A stretch of DNA of 64,000 bases from contig NZ_JNLQ01000001.1 of the NCBI RefSeq assembly GCF_000703165.1, forward strand, positions 248,001-312,000, in the 5' to 3' direction. The notes under the pieces were generated by a model, which did no database searches, was not told the origin of the DNA, and saw only the letters and a list, made by a program, of their open reading frames with translations. This stretch comes from Butyrivibrio sp. AE3004. GTDB taxonomy: Bacteria > Bacillota > Clostridia > Lachnospirales > Lachnospiraceae. Below, piece after piece: positions 26,409 through 33,940 of the stretch. The position numbers were made by a program, and so were the translations under genes. The stretch's first letter is position 1. Each line of letters starts with the position of its first letter.

Positions 26409-27789
26409 TACCCTCCAATAAAGCATCCAATGCATCAAGCGGCGCTGCTAAATCATCATACAGCTTTGACATTCCAAACTCGCTGTATGAAACATTTTCC
26501 ACTTCAATTTCCCCATCTTCTCTCTTTGTCAGCTCATATACATTCATTTCACCCATTTTTCCATAAATATCAGCATAGCATTCTAGTGCTCTGATAAAAA
26601 ACGGACTATGTGAAGTAATAATAAATTTAATATTGCATTGCTTTTCCAGTTCAACTATTGTCCTTGCATATTCAACTTGCCATTCCGGATGCAAGTTTAT
26701 TTCCGGTTCATCAAGAATCATAATATCGCCTGCTTTTATAGCACCAATCCTCAATGCATATTCCAAAAGTGCCATAGATTTAAGCCCTGCTGACACATTA
26801 CCTGCATGAATTGTCTCCGTATATCTTTCGTCTTTAAATTCAAGTCCTATCTTTTGGTAAAATGACGCATTTCCCCCCATTACATTTTCCAAACGTGCAA
26901 GTATCCCTGAAAAACTCTTGTCCAGATTTAAAAGACCTTTGCTCTTGTTATAATCCAAATCATACTGTCTCTCCAAGTTTTTCATCTTGTATATATTTGG
27001 TCTCATAAGGAACTGTAGAAAAGCCTTTTGATCACTTCCGTGCTTGGCATCTGATAAGAAATCAAAAAGTTTTGATGTCTCAATATAAAAAATCCTATTA
27101 TTCTCTCTAATAACAATATTCTGCTCACAATTATCATGATCAAATTGAAAACGAATATCTCTTTCAATGGAATCAGTATATTTAATCTCTGCGTTCTGAC
27201 TTCCAATTTTTATAGCCTGTTTTTCAAAAACTTCATTAATGCAGTTAAAAATCATTCCTTTTTGCAATTCAAGCTCATCAAATTCCATATCATCTATATG
27301 GTTCAGAATTTCGGTTTTCCATTTATTTAGCTTTTCACTATGCTGCTTTTTGAAAATCTTTCTTTCATCATCAGCAGGCATATAGACAGATATATAGTCA
27401 TCACAAAACTTGTCAACCAACTCTTCCAAAGTATGTTTAGAATTACAATCCTTACTCTTATAATCCTCAATCGCAATTCGGATATCTTCACTAAACGCTA
27501 ATGCATTTAATATCATAGATATCCTATTTGTTCTTCTCCTATATACCCCCTCAATTGAAAGACATAAATCCTCCAAGATTACATTTTCTTTATCAAAAAT
27601 CTCATATATTAATCGAGCACATTGATCCTCATATATCATGCTCCAAACTTCCATGTTTTGAAGTAGGGCAAACAATGTTTTTCCTACTGTGCTTTTTCCG
27701 ACATTATTCTGCCCGGCTATTATTGTTATTCCTTCTAATTCTATATTTGCATTTTTTAATGGGCCTATATTACTAATCTCTAATCTCAT
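26401..27789 (-). CDS. AAA/SMC-like ATPase (OLD/RecF-type) of a two-gene module
   Basis: A 462-residue ABC/SMC-type ATPase. Walker A is GQNNVGKST at 26-34; the signature-like region NVSAGLKSMALLEYAL lies near 335; Walker B is IMILDEPEINLHPEWQ near 365; and IITSHSPFFI is the H-loop. Between them are about 280 residues of helical insert. Proteins of this shape act in anti-phage systems (for example the ATPase subunits of Septu, PARIS and Gabija), usually with a nuclease partner. No TOPRIM domain is fused here; instead the next gene looks like a PD-(D/E)xK protein. Base composition is AT-rich as in neighbouring accessory genes. Confidence 0.85.
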   Translation of the reverse strand: MRLEISNIGPLKNANIELEGITIIAGQNNVGKSTVGKTLFALLQNMEVWSMIYEDQCARLIYEIFDKENVILEDLCLSIEGVYRRRTNRISMILNALAFSEDIRIAIEDYKSKDCNSKHTLEELVDKFCDDYISVYMPADDERKIFKKQHSEKLNKWKTEILNHIDDMEFDELELQKGMIFNCINEVFEKQAIKIGSQNAEIKYTDSIERDIRFQFDHDNCEQNIVIRENNRIFYIETSKLFDFLSDAKHGSDQKAFLQFLMRPNIYKMKNLERQYDLDYNKSKGLLNLDKSFSGILARLENVMGGNASFYQKIGLEFKDERYTETIHAGNVSAGLKSMALLEYALRIGAIKAGDIMILDEPEINLHPEWQVEYARTIVELEKQCNIKFIITSHSPFFIRALECYADIYGKMGEMNVYELTKREDGEIEVENVSYSEFGMSKLYDDLAAPLDALDALLEGND

Positions 27790-27869
27790 TCCTAGTCCTT
27801 CTTAGTTTTTCACATTTTTAAAGAGATATATCTTTATAACTTCAGAAAGAGTGTTTATATCAGATTTTT

Positions 27870-29312
27870 TTATTTGAATAACTCTTCCCCGGTTATAACA
27901 GCTTGTAATTCTCCTGAATACTCGTTTTCCACAACACCATAATTAGTAATTAAAGTAGCATGAATGGCATGTTTTGTCTTACTGTCAATCAGATAATCCG
28001 ATATTTTCCGCTTCATATCTCTATCAAATGAATCATCAACTCGATAATCAGCCTTTGAGTACTTAGATTCACATATATTGGTAATCTGATCATCCCTTAC
28101 AATCAGAAGGTCTATCTGCGAGCCTTGTAATCCCTTTTTCTTATCTGCATCGCATTTCCACGCATTGACTTCTGTGTGCACACCAGCAATTCCTAGCGCC
28201 GCTTTAATCTGAGGTACATGTTCCAGACAAACACGCTCAAAAGCGACTCCACTCCATGCGTTTATTTTGGGGCTATTATTCAGAGTCTGCCAATAATGTT
28301 CATCATAGGTGTTATTTTTTAAGAATCTCAAATAAAATAGCGTATAGTTATCTACCAATTGAAAAATCGCATTCCGCTCTACATATCCTGCCGGGATATA
28401 TTTCCTAATAAATCCACAAACCTCAAGTTCCTGTAATTTTTTAGAAAATGCGCCGGAGCTTGCAATCCCTGTCTTTTTACATATTTCCTCTCTGCTTATT
28501 CCCTTATTTTCAGAACTTAATGCTTCTATTATCTTTACATACTGCTCCGGCTTTTTAAAAAGTGCTCTATACAGATTGTTATACTCTTTTTGAAGCGGAG
28601 CATTTTCTGCAAAGAAAAGTTCATCAATATTTTGAGGAAGACTTCGTCCTTTCTTCAGAAGGCTCCAGTAATACGGAACTCCCCCCATGATCATGTAACA
28701 CTGGATAATCTGGTGTCTGTTTAGTAATATTTTTCTTGTATGAAGATACTCCTCACATTCCTTCAATGTGAATGGCTTCAGATGTATTTGCCCCGTCAAT
28801 CGGTTGTGGAATCCACCCTTATCATTCACTATTTTTTCCATAATCCAATAGGTTGCTGATGCGCAGATGATAAGAATAATATCTTTCTCTTTTCTGGCTG
28901 TTGCCCACCCATTCCAAAAATGCTCAAGCTCAGTTACAAGACCACTGTCTTTTGTATCCATCCATGACAATTCGTCAATAAATATGACTTTCTTCTTCTC
29001 TTTTGACTTCTTTATTACTTCTTTAAGCGCATTAAAAGCCTCTGTCCATGAAGTAAGTCTTTCTTCACAGTCATATCCCGCTTCTGATAGGGATTCACTA
29101 AACTTATTTAGCTGCTCCTGCTTCTGTGTTTCAGCACTCTTTTTCTCGTCATTTCCTACTCCGGTATGTTGAAAGGTGAACTCATATTCAAAACTTTCTC
29201 TAATCAGGTATGTCTTTCCAATCCTTCTTCTCCCATAAACTGCTATAAATTGCGGTTCCTCCTCATTCTTTAGCGATCTGAGTTGTTTTATTTCCGCTTC
29301 TCTTCCTATCAT
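27870..29312 (-). CDS. AAA ATPase with C-terminal DUF234-type nuclease-like domain
   Basis: A 480-residue protein of the ATPase_2/AAA_14-DUF234 group. Walker A is GRRRIGKTYL near residue 25, Walker B KKVIFIDELSW near 110; a winged-helix follows (ISREEICKKTGIASSGAFSK). The C-terminal domain has QIDLLIVRDDQITNICESKY, which fits the D...ExK core of a PD-(D/E)xK fold. ATG 29312 (MIGREAEIKQL) is the usual family start; GGGAG lies 3 bases upstream, a tight spacing. Function of the family is unknown; it is frequent in Lachnospiraceae and archaea and may be linked to mobile or defence DNA. Confidence 0.85.
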   Translation of the reverse strand: MIGREAEIKQLRSLKNEEEPQFIAVYGRRRIGKTYLIRESFEYEFTFQHTGVGNDEKKSAETQKQEQLNKFSESLSEAGYDCEERLTSWTEAFNALKEVIKKSKEKKKVIFIDELSWMDTKDSGLVTELEHFWNGWATARKEKDIILIICASATYWIMEKIVNDKGGFHNRLTGQIHLKPFTLKECEEYLHTRKILLNRHQIIQCYMIMGGVPYYWSLLKKGRSLPQNIDELFFAENAPLQKEYNNLYRALFKKPEQYVKIIEALSSENKGISREEICKKTGIASSGAFSKKLQELEVCGFIRKYIPAGYVERNAIFQLVDNYTLFYLRFLKNNTYDEHYWQTLNNSPKINAWSGVAFERVCLEHVPQIKAALGIAGVHTEVNAWKCDADKKKGLQGSQIDLLIVRDDQITNICESKYSKADYRVDDSFDRDMKRKISDYLIDSKTKHAIHATLITNYGVVENEYSGELQAVITGEELFK

Positions 29313-29400
29313 ATGCTCCCGCCATTTCTTCCATAACTTGCTATTTTTTGTAGTTGTGGAAATTTTACACCTTGATTGTACCACCTTGTAATGCTTTTTT

Positions 29401-29451
29401 CTACATTTTTTCCACAACTGCATAATTCTATATGGTTATGGAAAAATGTAG
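29401..29451. repeat. Imperfect inverted repeat upstream of DUF234 ATPase
   Basis: CTACATTTTTTCCACAACTG (29401-29420) is nearly complementary to 29433-29451. A third TTGTGGAAA-type half-site occurs near 29354. It lies where the promoter of the ATPase should be and may be an operator. Confidence 0.5.
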
Positions 29452-29497
29452 TCTTTAATCGTTAACCAATATTGAGCAGTATGCAGTAGATTAAAGG

Positions 29498-29529
29498 AAG
29501 ACGTCCTGCTCCAGGAAGCAGAACGTCTT
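29498..29529. terminator. Hairpin after HD-domain gene
   Basis: AAGACGT-C-CTGCT pairs with AGCAG-A-ACGTCTT around CCAGGA. It lies 20 bases past the HD gene stop; the minus-strand T-run is short, so termination is possible but not certain. Confidence 0.5.
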
Positions 29530-29548
29530 GATAAAGAACTTGATAGCA

Positions 29549-29908
29549 TTAGAGAAAATGACGATCCGAATGATGTACGAACCAAGCTAATCCGCACGCT
29601 ATATATTCATCTGTGGTCATATTGTTAAATGAATGAGTAAGGCAAACCCTGGCAACCTCATCATAGCCCAGCGACATCATGTACGAATAGCCATCTGAGA
29701 CATGTCCAAGATGTCTTACTCCAAACTTTCTTCCTATGTCATGCAGTAAGCCAAGAACATATGCCTTTTCTTTATCCATCCCAGAACATTCTGCTATCTT
29801 CTCAGCACAATAAGCCGCTGTCCTGCTATGGTTTCCCCAAGGCCCTGGATTACATCTTTCCGCTTCGCGCAATATTTCCTCGGCCTTTTGCCTATCTGGA
29901 TAGCTCAT
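29549..29908 (-). CDS. HD-domain phosphohydrolase, probably C-terminally truncated
   Basis: A 119-residue protein with an HD fold: NHSRTAAYCAEKIA gives the first histidine, LLHDIGRKFG the HD pair and HLGHVSDGYSYM a further one. GGAGG precedes the ATG. Similar proteins have about 170-200 residues; here the similarity appears to stop after LTHSFNN and the last 24 residues (TTDEYIACGLAWFVHHSDRH) look unrelated. It may be a truncated remnant, or a short variant. Confidence 0.65.
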   Translation of the reverse strand: MSYPDRQKAEEILREAERCNPGPWGNHSRTAAYCAEKIAECSGMDKEKAYVLGLLHDIGRKFGVRHLGHVSDGYSYMMSLGYDEVARVCLTHSFNNMTTDEYIACGLAWFVHHSDRHFL

Positions 29909-30088
29909 ACTTCTCCTCCATCGTTGTCATAATCCCTCAAAACAAGTGCTTATTACAACTATAGCCTGTTTTTGCACATAAATAAAGGCATTTAGTGGCT
30001 TTTAGCCTACTATATGCCCCTAAAATCTATAATGTGCAGCTTCTCAAAAGTGTATCGAAAATCATTAGTTTTATGAGACAGATGATTG

Positions 30089-30571
30089 TTATGAAAATAG
30101 CCATTTTCTGAAAAACCTGTTCATGGTACTGTGATTCACTTCCTTGGGGCGCTCTATTTCTTTATACCCCATCTTCTCATAGATGTGGATTGCGGCCTGA
30201 AGTTTATCGTGAGTCTCCAGATATGAAACCTTGAATCCTGCCTCGCGCATCCTGTCCTCAATGAAGTCGATCATTTCATAGCCAAGGCCTGAGCCTTTTG
30301 CTGAATCCATAAGATAGAGCTTTTGTAGCTCGGCTGTATCCTGTCCTAGCTCAAATCTGGCAAATCCAATTCCGCCAATTACCTTACCATTATCGTCCTC
30401 AATAACAAAATATCTTCGCTCATCTCTTCCGTAATAATCACTGAGGTGGTCCAGTCCTTCGTCAAAATAAACCGTTCCCGGAATATCAAGCTTAAACTTT
30501 TTCAGGTTGTCTCTGATCATCGTAGCGACTACAGTGTTGTCAGCCTCTGTCATTTCTCTATATTTGACCAT
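30089..30571 (-). CDS. GNAT-family N-acetyltransferase
   Basis: A 160-residue GNAT protein. The acetyl-CoA pyrophosphate loop is visible as LMDSAKGSGLGYEMIDFIED (Q/RxxGxG/A type), preceded by strand GKVIGGIGFARFE and followed by YLETHDKLQAAIHIYEKMGYK. Substrate unknown. It lies 17 bases after another GNAT gene on the same strand, suggesting an operon. Confidence 0.9.
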   Translation of the reverse strand: MVKYREMTEADNTVVATMIRDNLKKFKLDIPGTVYFDEGLDHLSDYYGRDERRYFVIEDDNGKVIGGIGFARFELGQDTAELQKLYLMDSAKGSGLGYEMIDFIEDRMREAGFKVSYLETHDKLQAAIHIYEKMGYKEIERPKEVNHSTMNRFFRKWLFS

Positions 30572-30588
30572 TTTTCCAATACTCCTTC

Positions 30589-31032
30589 TCAGTCTCGCTC
30601 CAACATAACAATATATTCTGGTGTACCTTCTTCAAATTGTCTTTTCCCGTTAAGCTTAAAGTCATGCGCCTCATAAAAGCGAATGGCGTCTTCGTTCTTC
30701 TCCAGTGCCCATACGAACTTAGCATCAAATTTTTCTTTTGCAAATTCTACCAGCTTAGATCCGATGCCCTCTTTCCAGAAGAAGTAATCTACATATAATT
30801 CTACAATTTCTTTTCCACTAAGATGGATCATTCCCTTAACTATACCATCATCGTATACCCAGACTTTATCGAGGAGTTCCGGATCCTTGAATTCATCGGC
30901 AACCTTAACTACCTGCAACTCGTTAAAAGAATATTCATCATTATGAAAGATTGATCGGTACTTTATTCTTTTTGCAAACACCAGGATTTCAGCAATTCTT
31001 GATAGATCTTTTGGTTCGGCTTTTCTTATCAC
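30589..31032 (-). CDS. GNAT-family N-acetyltransferase
   Basis: A 147-residue GNAT protein: VIRKAEPKDLSRIAEILVFA at the start, GIVKGMIHLSGKEIVELYVD, the CoA loop FWKEGIGSKLVEFAKEKFDA and LEKNEDAIRFYEAHDFKLN. The GTG at 31032 is preferred because it gives the family's usual start (IRKA) and lies 5 bases after the preceding stop with GGAG about 10 bases upstream; an in-frame ATG at 31077 would overlap the previous gene. Substrate unknown. Confidence 0.85.
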   Translation of the reverse strand: MIRKAEPKDLSRIAEILVFAKRIKYRSIFHNDEYSFNELQVVKVADEFKDPELLDKVWVYDDGIVKGMIHLSGKEIVELYVDYFFWKEGIGSKLVEFAKEKFDAKFVWALEKNEDAIRFYEAHDFKLNGKRQFEEGTPEYIVMLERD

Positions 31033-31036
31033 GTTT

Positions 31037-31264
31037 CTAATTTTTCTCCATAATCTTTGTTTTATTTTGGGTTTCACCGCTCAATGATGCATATAGAGGA
31101 TTAACCTCTCTGATAGTTTTTCCATATTTAGGTCCATATCCATTGATATCATCCTGAAGCCACGGGATCTCACCCATCAACAGATTTACGTACCTATCCA
31201 GGTTCCACATTCCATGAATGGGCTCCGAAATCTGCTGACCATATCCTCTCATTTTTCTAAACAT
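31037..31264 (-). CDS. Hypothetical protein (75 residues), possibly a fragment
   Basis: Starts at ATG 31264 with GAGGTG 4 bases upstream, inside the end of the SMR remnant. The sequence MRGYGQQISEPIHGMWNLDR then YVNLLMGEIPWLQDDINGYG looks like part of a folded protein but I do not recognise the family. It may be the N-terminal piece of a larger gene cut off before the GNAT gene. Confidence 0.4.
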   Translation of the reverse strand: MFRKMRGYGQQISEPIHGMWNLDRYVNLLMGEIPWLQDDINGYGPKYGKTIREVNPLYASLSGETQNKTKIMEKN

Positions 31265-31272
31265 GCTGCACC

Positions 31273-31428
31273 TCATTCTTTGGCTAAAATCTTAAGACCG
31301 GCTACTCCAACTACAATTAGAATAACACATATTACCTGTGGAACTGTCAGCTTTTCATGGAAAAGAAACATTCCTAACAGCATAGTTCGAATAATCCCCA
31401 TCCCTGTCCACATAATAAAATACGCCAT
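31273..31428 (-). pseudogene. C-terminal half of a small multidrug resistance (SMR) transporter gene
   Basis: The 51 residues MAYFIMWTGMGIIRTMLLGM then FLFHEKLTVPQVICVILIVV and GVAGLKILAKE match helices 3-4 of EmrE/QacE-type transporters, which normally have about 105 residues and start well upstream of AYAIW. The first two helices, with the essential membrane glutamate, are absent, so the product cannot work alone. GGTAGGG lies before the ATG, so it might still be translated. Confidence 0.75.
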
Positions 31429-31583
31429 TTCCCTACCTGCTAATACCTAACGATAAAGAAATGACGTAAATCCCACTACTCGGTAGCAATGGGCGTCTGT
31501 TTGTTTTGTTTCATCAAATATACTGGGTAAAGAGCTTTGTTGGCTAAAATCAACTGCTACATTTCATGAATATCACAGCCTCA

Positions 31584-32411
31584 TTACTTGAATTTAATCC
31601 TTATGATCTGCATTTTTACCAAGCTGTCACAGAACCTGATCATCAGCTTATGCAGGATTCTCACATCATTGTAGATATCTCGGTAACCTCTCATGTAACT
31701 TCGCGCGGTTACCGATACAAAATCTCTACTCCACGCCTCTATTTCAGCTTTGTCTTCAATAGAGAAAAACGCATTCACATCTGCTATGCCTGCTTCCTTT
31801 AGCCAGGTCTTTGTCATCATCTTTGCACCACGCTTATTGCAGGAATCAAATACTATTACTGCACCGGGAAATCTTTTTGCCATCTTTTGAAATAATTCTC
31901 TTACCACTTCGGTCTTAAAATAATAGAAAACACCGGATGCAAAGAACACACACCCATGAGACGGGTCTATTTCATCCATCCAGCGTTCATCATTAAGGTC
32001 ATATCCAAGATTAGTCTCCCTCTCTCCTGCAGAAAGGATCTCGTTTCTGATTTCTATTACATCCGGCATATCTATGTTGTAGCCCCTGCAGACTCCGTTA
32101 TCACATTTTCGAAAAGTATCATCCAGTCCGCATCCAAGGTTTACTACCGCTGCGTTTGGATGTTTCTTTAGATAATCCTTAACCTCCCATGCAAGATCAT
32201 ACTGTCTTTGCGCGACTTCAAGCGCGCCAAAAAGCCCTACTGCACTCTCCATCTTCTTACCCTTTTCTGCAAAATCATAATCCAGCAAAGAGCAGATGCG
32301 CTCTGCCTCAGGGTCTTTAAACAAATCCGGAAAATGCTCTGAGCATACTTTTCTACCAAATAAAGGTATTATCAATGTTTCCTGTACTGTATTTTTTTCA
32401 ATATGATACAT
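31584..32411 (-). CDS. Class I SAM methyltransferase, leucine carboxyl methyltransferase-like (TcmP/PPM1)
   Basis: A 275-residue methyltransferase of the LCM/TcmP group. It has the SAM loop VVNLGCGLDDTFRKCD, the acidic loop YNIDMPDVIEIRNEIL, then LNDERWMDEID and FFASGVFYYFKTEVVRELFQ. ATG 32411 (MYHIEKNTVQ) follows AAGGATAAGG and is preferred to an ATG thirteen codons upstream that overlaps the preceding gene. Substrate unknown; the family methylates carboxyl or hydroxyl groups of small molecules. Confidence 0.85.
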   Translation of the reverse strand: MYHIEKNTVQETLIIPLFGRKVCSEHFPDLFKDPEAERICSLLDYDFAEKGKKMESAVGLFGALEVAQRQYDLAWEVKDYLKKHPNAAVVNLGCGLDDTFRKCDNGVCRGYNIDMPDVIEIRNEILSAGERETNLGYDLNDERWMDEIDPSHGCVFFASGVFYYFKTEVVRELFQKMAKRFPGAVIVFDSCNKRGAKMMTKTWLKEAGIADVNAFFSIEDKAEIEAWSRDFVSVTARSYMRGYRDIYNDVRILHKLMIRFCDSLVKMQIIRIKFK

Positions 32412-32422
32412 AAACCTTATCC

Positions 32423-32695
32423 TTATTTCTTTGCTATCACAGTAATCCACGGTTTGCTCTTATGATGATCAGTCTTTACCTTAGAAAAACCAGCTCCTTT
32501 TAAAACTCCTTCAATTTCTTCCACCACCAATACAGTAGCCACTCCAATTGAAGGATCTTTACTTCGCACAATACAGCAGATATCCTTGCAGCTGGCTCCG
32601 TCATTATCAGCAATGACATCTGCAACAACCATCCTCTGCTTTGTAATCCTCATCCCACGTTCTTTTAAAGCCTCAACTATCTTCTCATTATTCAT
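32423..32695 (-). pseudogene. In-frame chimera: Fur N-terminus joined to methyltransferase C-terminus
   Basis: Residues 1-54 (ALKERGMRITKQRMVVADVI, ...IGVATV) are the winged helix of a Fur-family regulator up to the point where YRM should follow. Residues 55-90 (EEIEGVLKGAGFSKVKTDHH KSKPWITVIAKK, written with a gap) instead match the C-terminal strand-helix of UbiE/Methyltransf_11 enzymes. Metal-binding and dimer domains of Fur are missing. The join is in frame, so a 90-residue hybrid could be made, but it is best read as a deletion scar. Upstream lie a Fur-box-like sequence and two GTTAG/CTAAC palindromes. Confidence 0.72.
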
Positions 32696-32725
32696 TCAGC
32701 CACTACTATCTTTCTCACTTTGCAC

Positions 32726-32830
32726 GTTAGTTATAGCTAACCTTTTATCAAAAGTAAAACCCGAAAAAATCGGGTCTATTATATATCTTGAAAATCATTA
32801 TCATTTGTATTATATGTTAGACTATGCTAA
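32726..32830 (-). promoter_or_regulatory. Fur box and two TTAG/CTAA palindromes upstream of the Fur chimera
   Basis: GTTAGTTATAGCTAAC (32726-32741) is a near-perfect palindrome; TTAGACTATGCTAA (32817-32830) is a looser one of the same form, recalling DtxR-family boxes. TGAAAATCATTATCA (32789-32803) matches the Fur 7-1-7 consensus at 13 of 15 bases. A short hairpin ACCCGA/TCGGGT with a T-run (32759-32775) between them may end the methyltransferase transcript coming from 33004. Confidence 0.5.
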
Positions 32831-32839
32831 CCCGCTCTG

Positions 32840-32899
32840 TCAATCCATGCAGATAATAAGTTTTTTCACTCTATTCCGTACGGTTATGTGTTGTTTCTC
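32840..32899 (-). repeat. Diverged repeat copy A (partner at 57438)
   Basis: About 58 bases here match 57438-57497 at roughly four bases in five, with almost all differences being transitions. On the minus strand both end in LI-(any)-(any)-(M/V)D-stop (RNRVKKLIICMD here, RNRMRKLIVYVD there), so they may be tails of related genes. Confidence 0.45.
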
Positions 32900-32920
32900 G
32901 ACTTTTACTGCAGTATACAT

Positions 32921-33010
32921 GTCCTCAAAGATGAAGGTTTCATTACAATAGCTGATACCGGCTCTGCCCGGCTTACCAAAGCAGGGCAGAAAATCGCCTA
33001 TAATTATTGG
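32921..33010 (+). pseudogene. Fragment of a DtxR/MarR-type winged-helix regulator
   Basis: The plus strand reads VLKDEGFITIADTGSARLTK then AGQKIAYNYW, which matches the wing of DtxR-type iron/manganese repressors (LKxEGxI...xLTxxGxxIA). Start, recognition helix and metal domain are absent. It runs into the 3' end of the methyltransferase gene on the other strand. Confidence 0.55.
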
Positions 33011-33780
33011 TCAATCTTCTGTGCAACGATGAGATATCTGTGAATTGTTCCCTCAACAAATCCTTTATTATCAATCTCTTCCTGCATTTCAAGAAGTCTA
33101 TCAAAACACTTTTCTACAGAGAATCCCGGAAACTCCCACTCTATTATATGTGCGAACCAGACAAATGCGCCAACATCATAAAAGCGGATAGGTCTGAATG
33201 CTTCCTCTGCTCTAATAACCTTTAATCCTGCATCCTCAAACTTTTTCTTCTGAATAGATAACTCAAGCTCCGGAAACGGCTTCGGTACATCAGGCAGGAC
33301 CATCTTTACAAGGTCTCTGTCATTTTCCGCCCCAACCTGCTCAGTAATAAACAATCCGTTTTCTCTCAGCAGTCTTGATGTTTCTGAAGAATCAAAGTCA
33401 CCATGTCTATTTATGATCATGTCAAAAGAGCTGTCTGCAAAAGGAACATTTGCAGCATCATCACAAGCTTTGAATTCAATGCCAAGAGGCAATAGCTCTT
33501 TCCTACATAACTCCACATTTGGAGGATAACCCTCTGTAGCTGCTGTGTTGCCATAAGGATGTCCAAGCGATAACAGGAACTCTCCACCGCCTGTATCGAA
33601 ATCCAATAACTTCATACTGTCTACACGGTTCTCATCAATTATCTGCCTGTAGTCCCAGGGAAGATCTTCCTCTTCTTCGTATCTGTCATGAATATGAGAA
33701 AAATCCCATCCGTGTATATGAGCTATCTTCTCCTCTGCTTCCCACTCTTTTCTTAATTCTGTTATTCTATCTGTATTCAT
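33004..33780 (-). CDS. Class I SAM-dependent methyltransferase
   Basis: A 258-residue protein with a Methyltransf_11 core. Motif I is KLLDFDTGGGEFLLSL, with GTGGG replaced by DTGGG; the acidic loop is ATEGYPPNVE and motif II is VPFADSSFDMIINRHGDF; then LLRENGLFITEQVG. The N-terminal WEAEEKIAHIHGWDFSHIHD and the C-terminal RPIRFYDVGAFVWFAHIIEW are typical of a Firmicute group found with drug-resistance and regulatory genes. Substrate unknown. AAGGAG precedes the ATG. Confidence 0.88.
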   Translation of the reverse strand: MNTDRITELRKEWEAEEKIAHIHGWDFSHIHDRYEEEEDLPWDYRQIIDENRVDSMKLLDFDTGGGEFLLSLGHPYGNTAATEGYPPNVELCRKELLPLGIEFKACDDAANVPFADSSFDMIINRHGDFDSSETSRLLRENGLFITEQVGAENDRDLVKMVLPDVPKPFPELELSIQKKKFEDAGLKVIRAEEAFRPIRFYDVGAFVWFAHIIEWEFPGFSVEKCFDRLLEMQEEIDNKGFVEGTIHRYLIVAQKIDQ

Positions 33781-33850
33781 ATCTGCTCCTTTTCAAATAT
33801 GTGTCTTTAATTTTATATTCAAAAAGCTATCATTCATTTTACTTCAATTG

Positions 33851-33890
33851 TTTTTGACTTTTAGGTTATTTTTAGGTTCACTATGTTATC
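33851..33890 (+). promoter_or_regulatory. Promoter region of beta-helix lipoprotein with tandem TTTTAGGTT repeats
   Basis: TTTTAGGTT occurs at 33859-33867 and 33870-33878, 11 bp apart, as expected for an OmpR/PhoB-type response regulator dimer. TATGTT (33882-33887) may be the -10. Confidence 0.5.
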
Positions 33891-33940
33891 ATGCGTTCAA
33901 CCAAAAAACAAAACCTTTTTGAAATTAGGAGTGAAATATT

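Noticed and set aside
29498..29580. Plus-strand frame LQEAERLDKELDSIREND as a recombinase fragment
   Set aside because: It overlaps a clear hairpin and the HD gene end, and the helical look could come from the stem bases; no family could be assigned.
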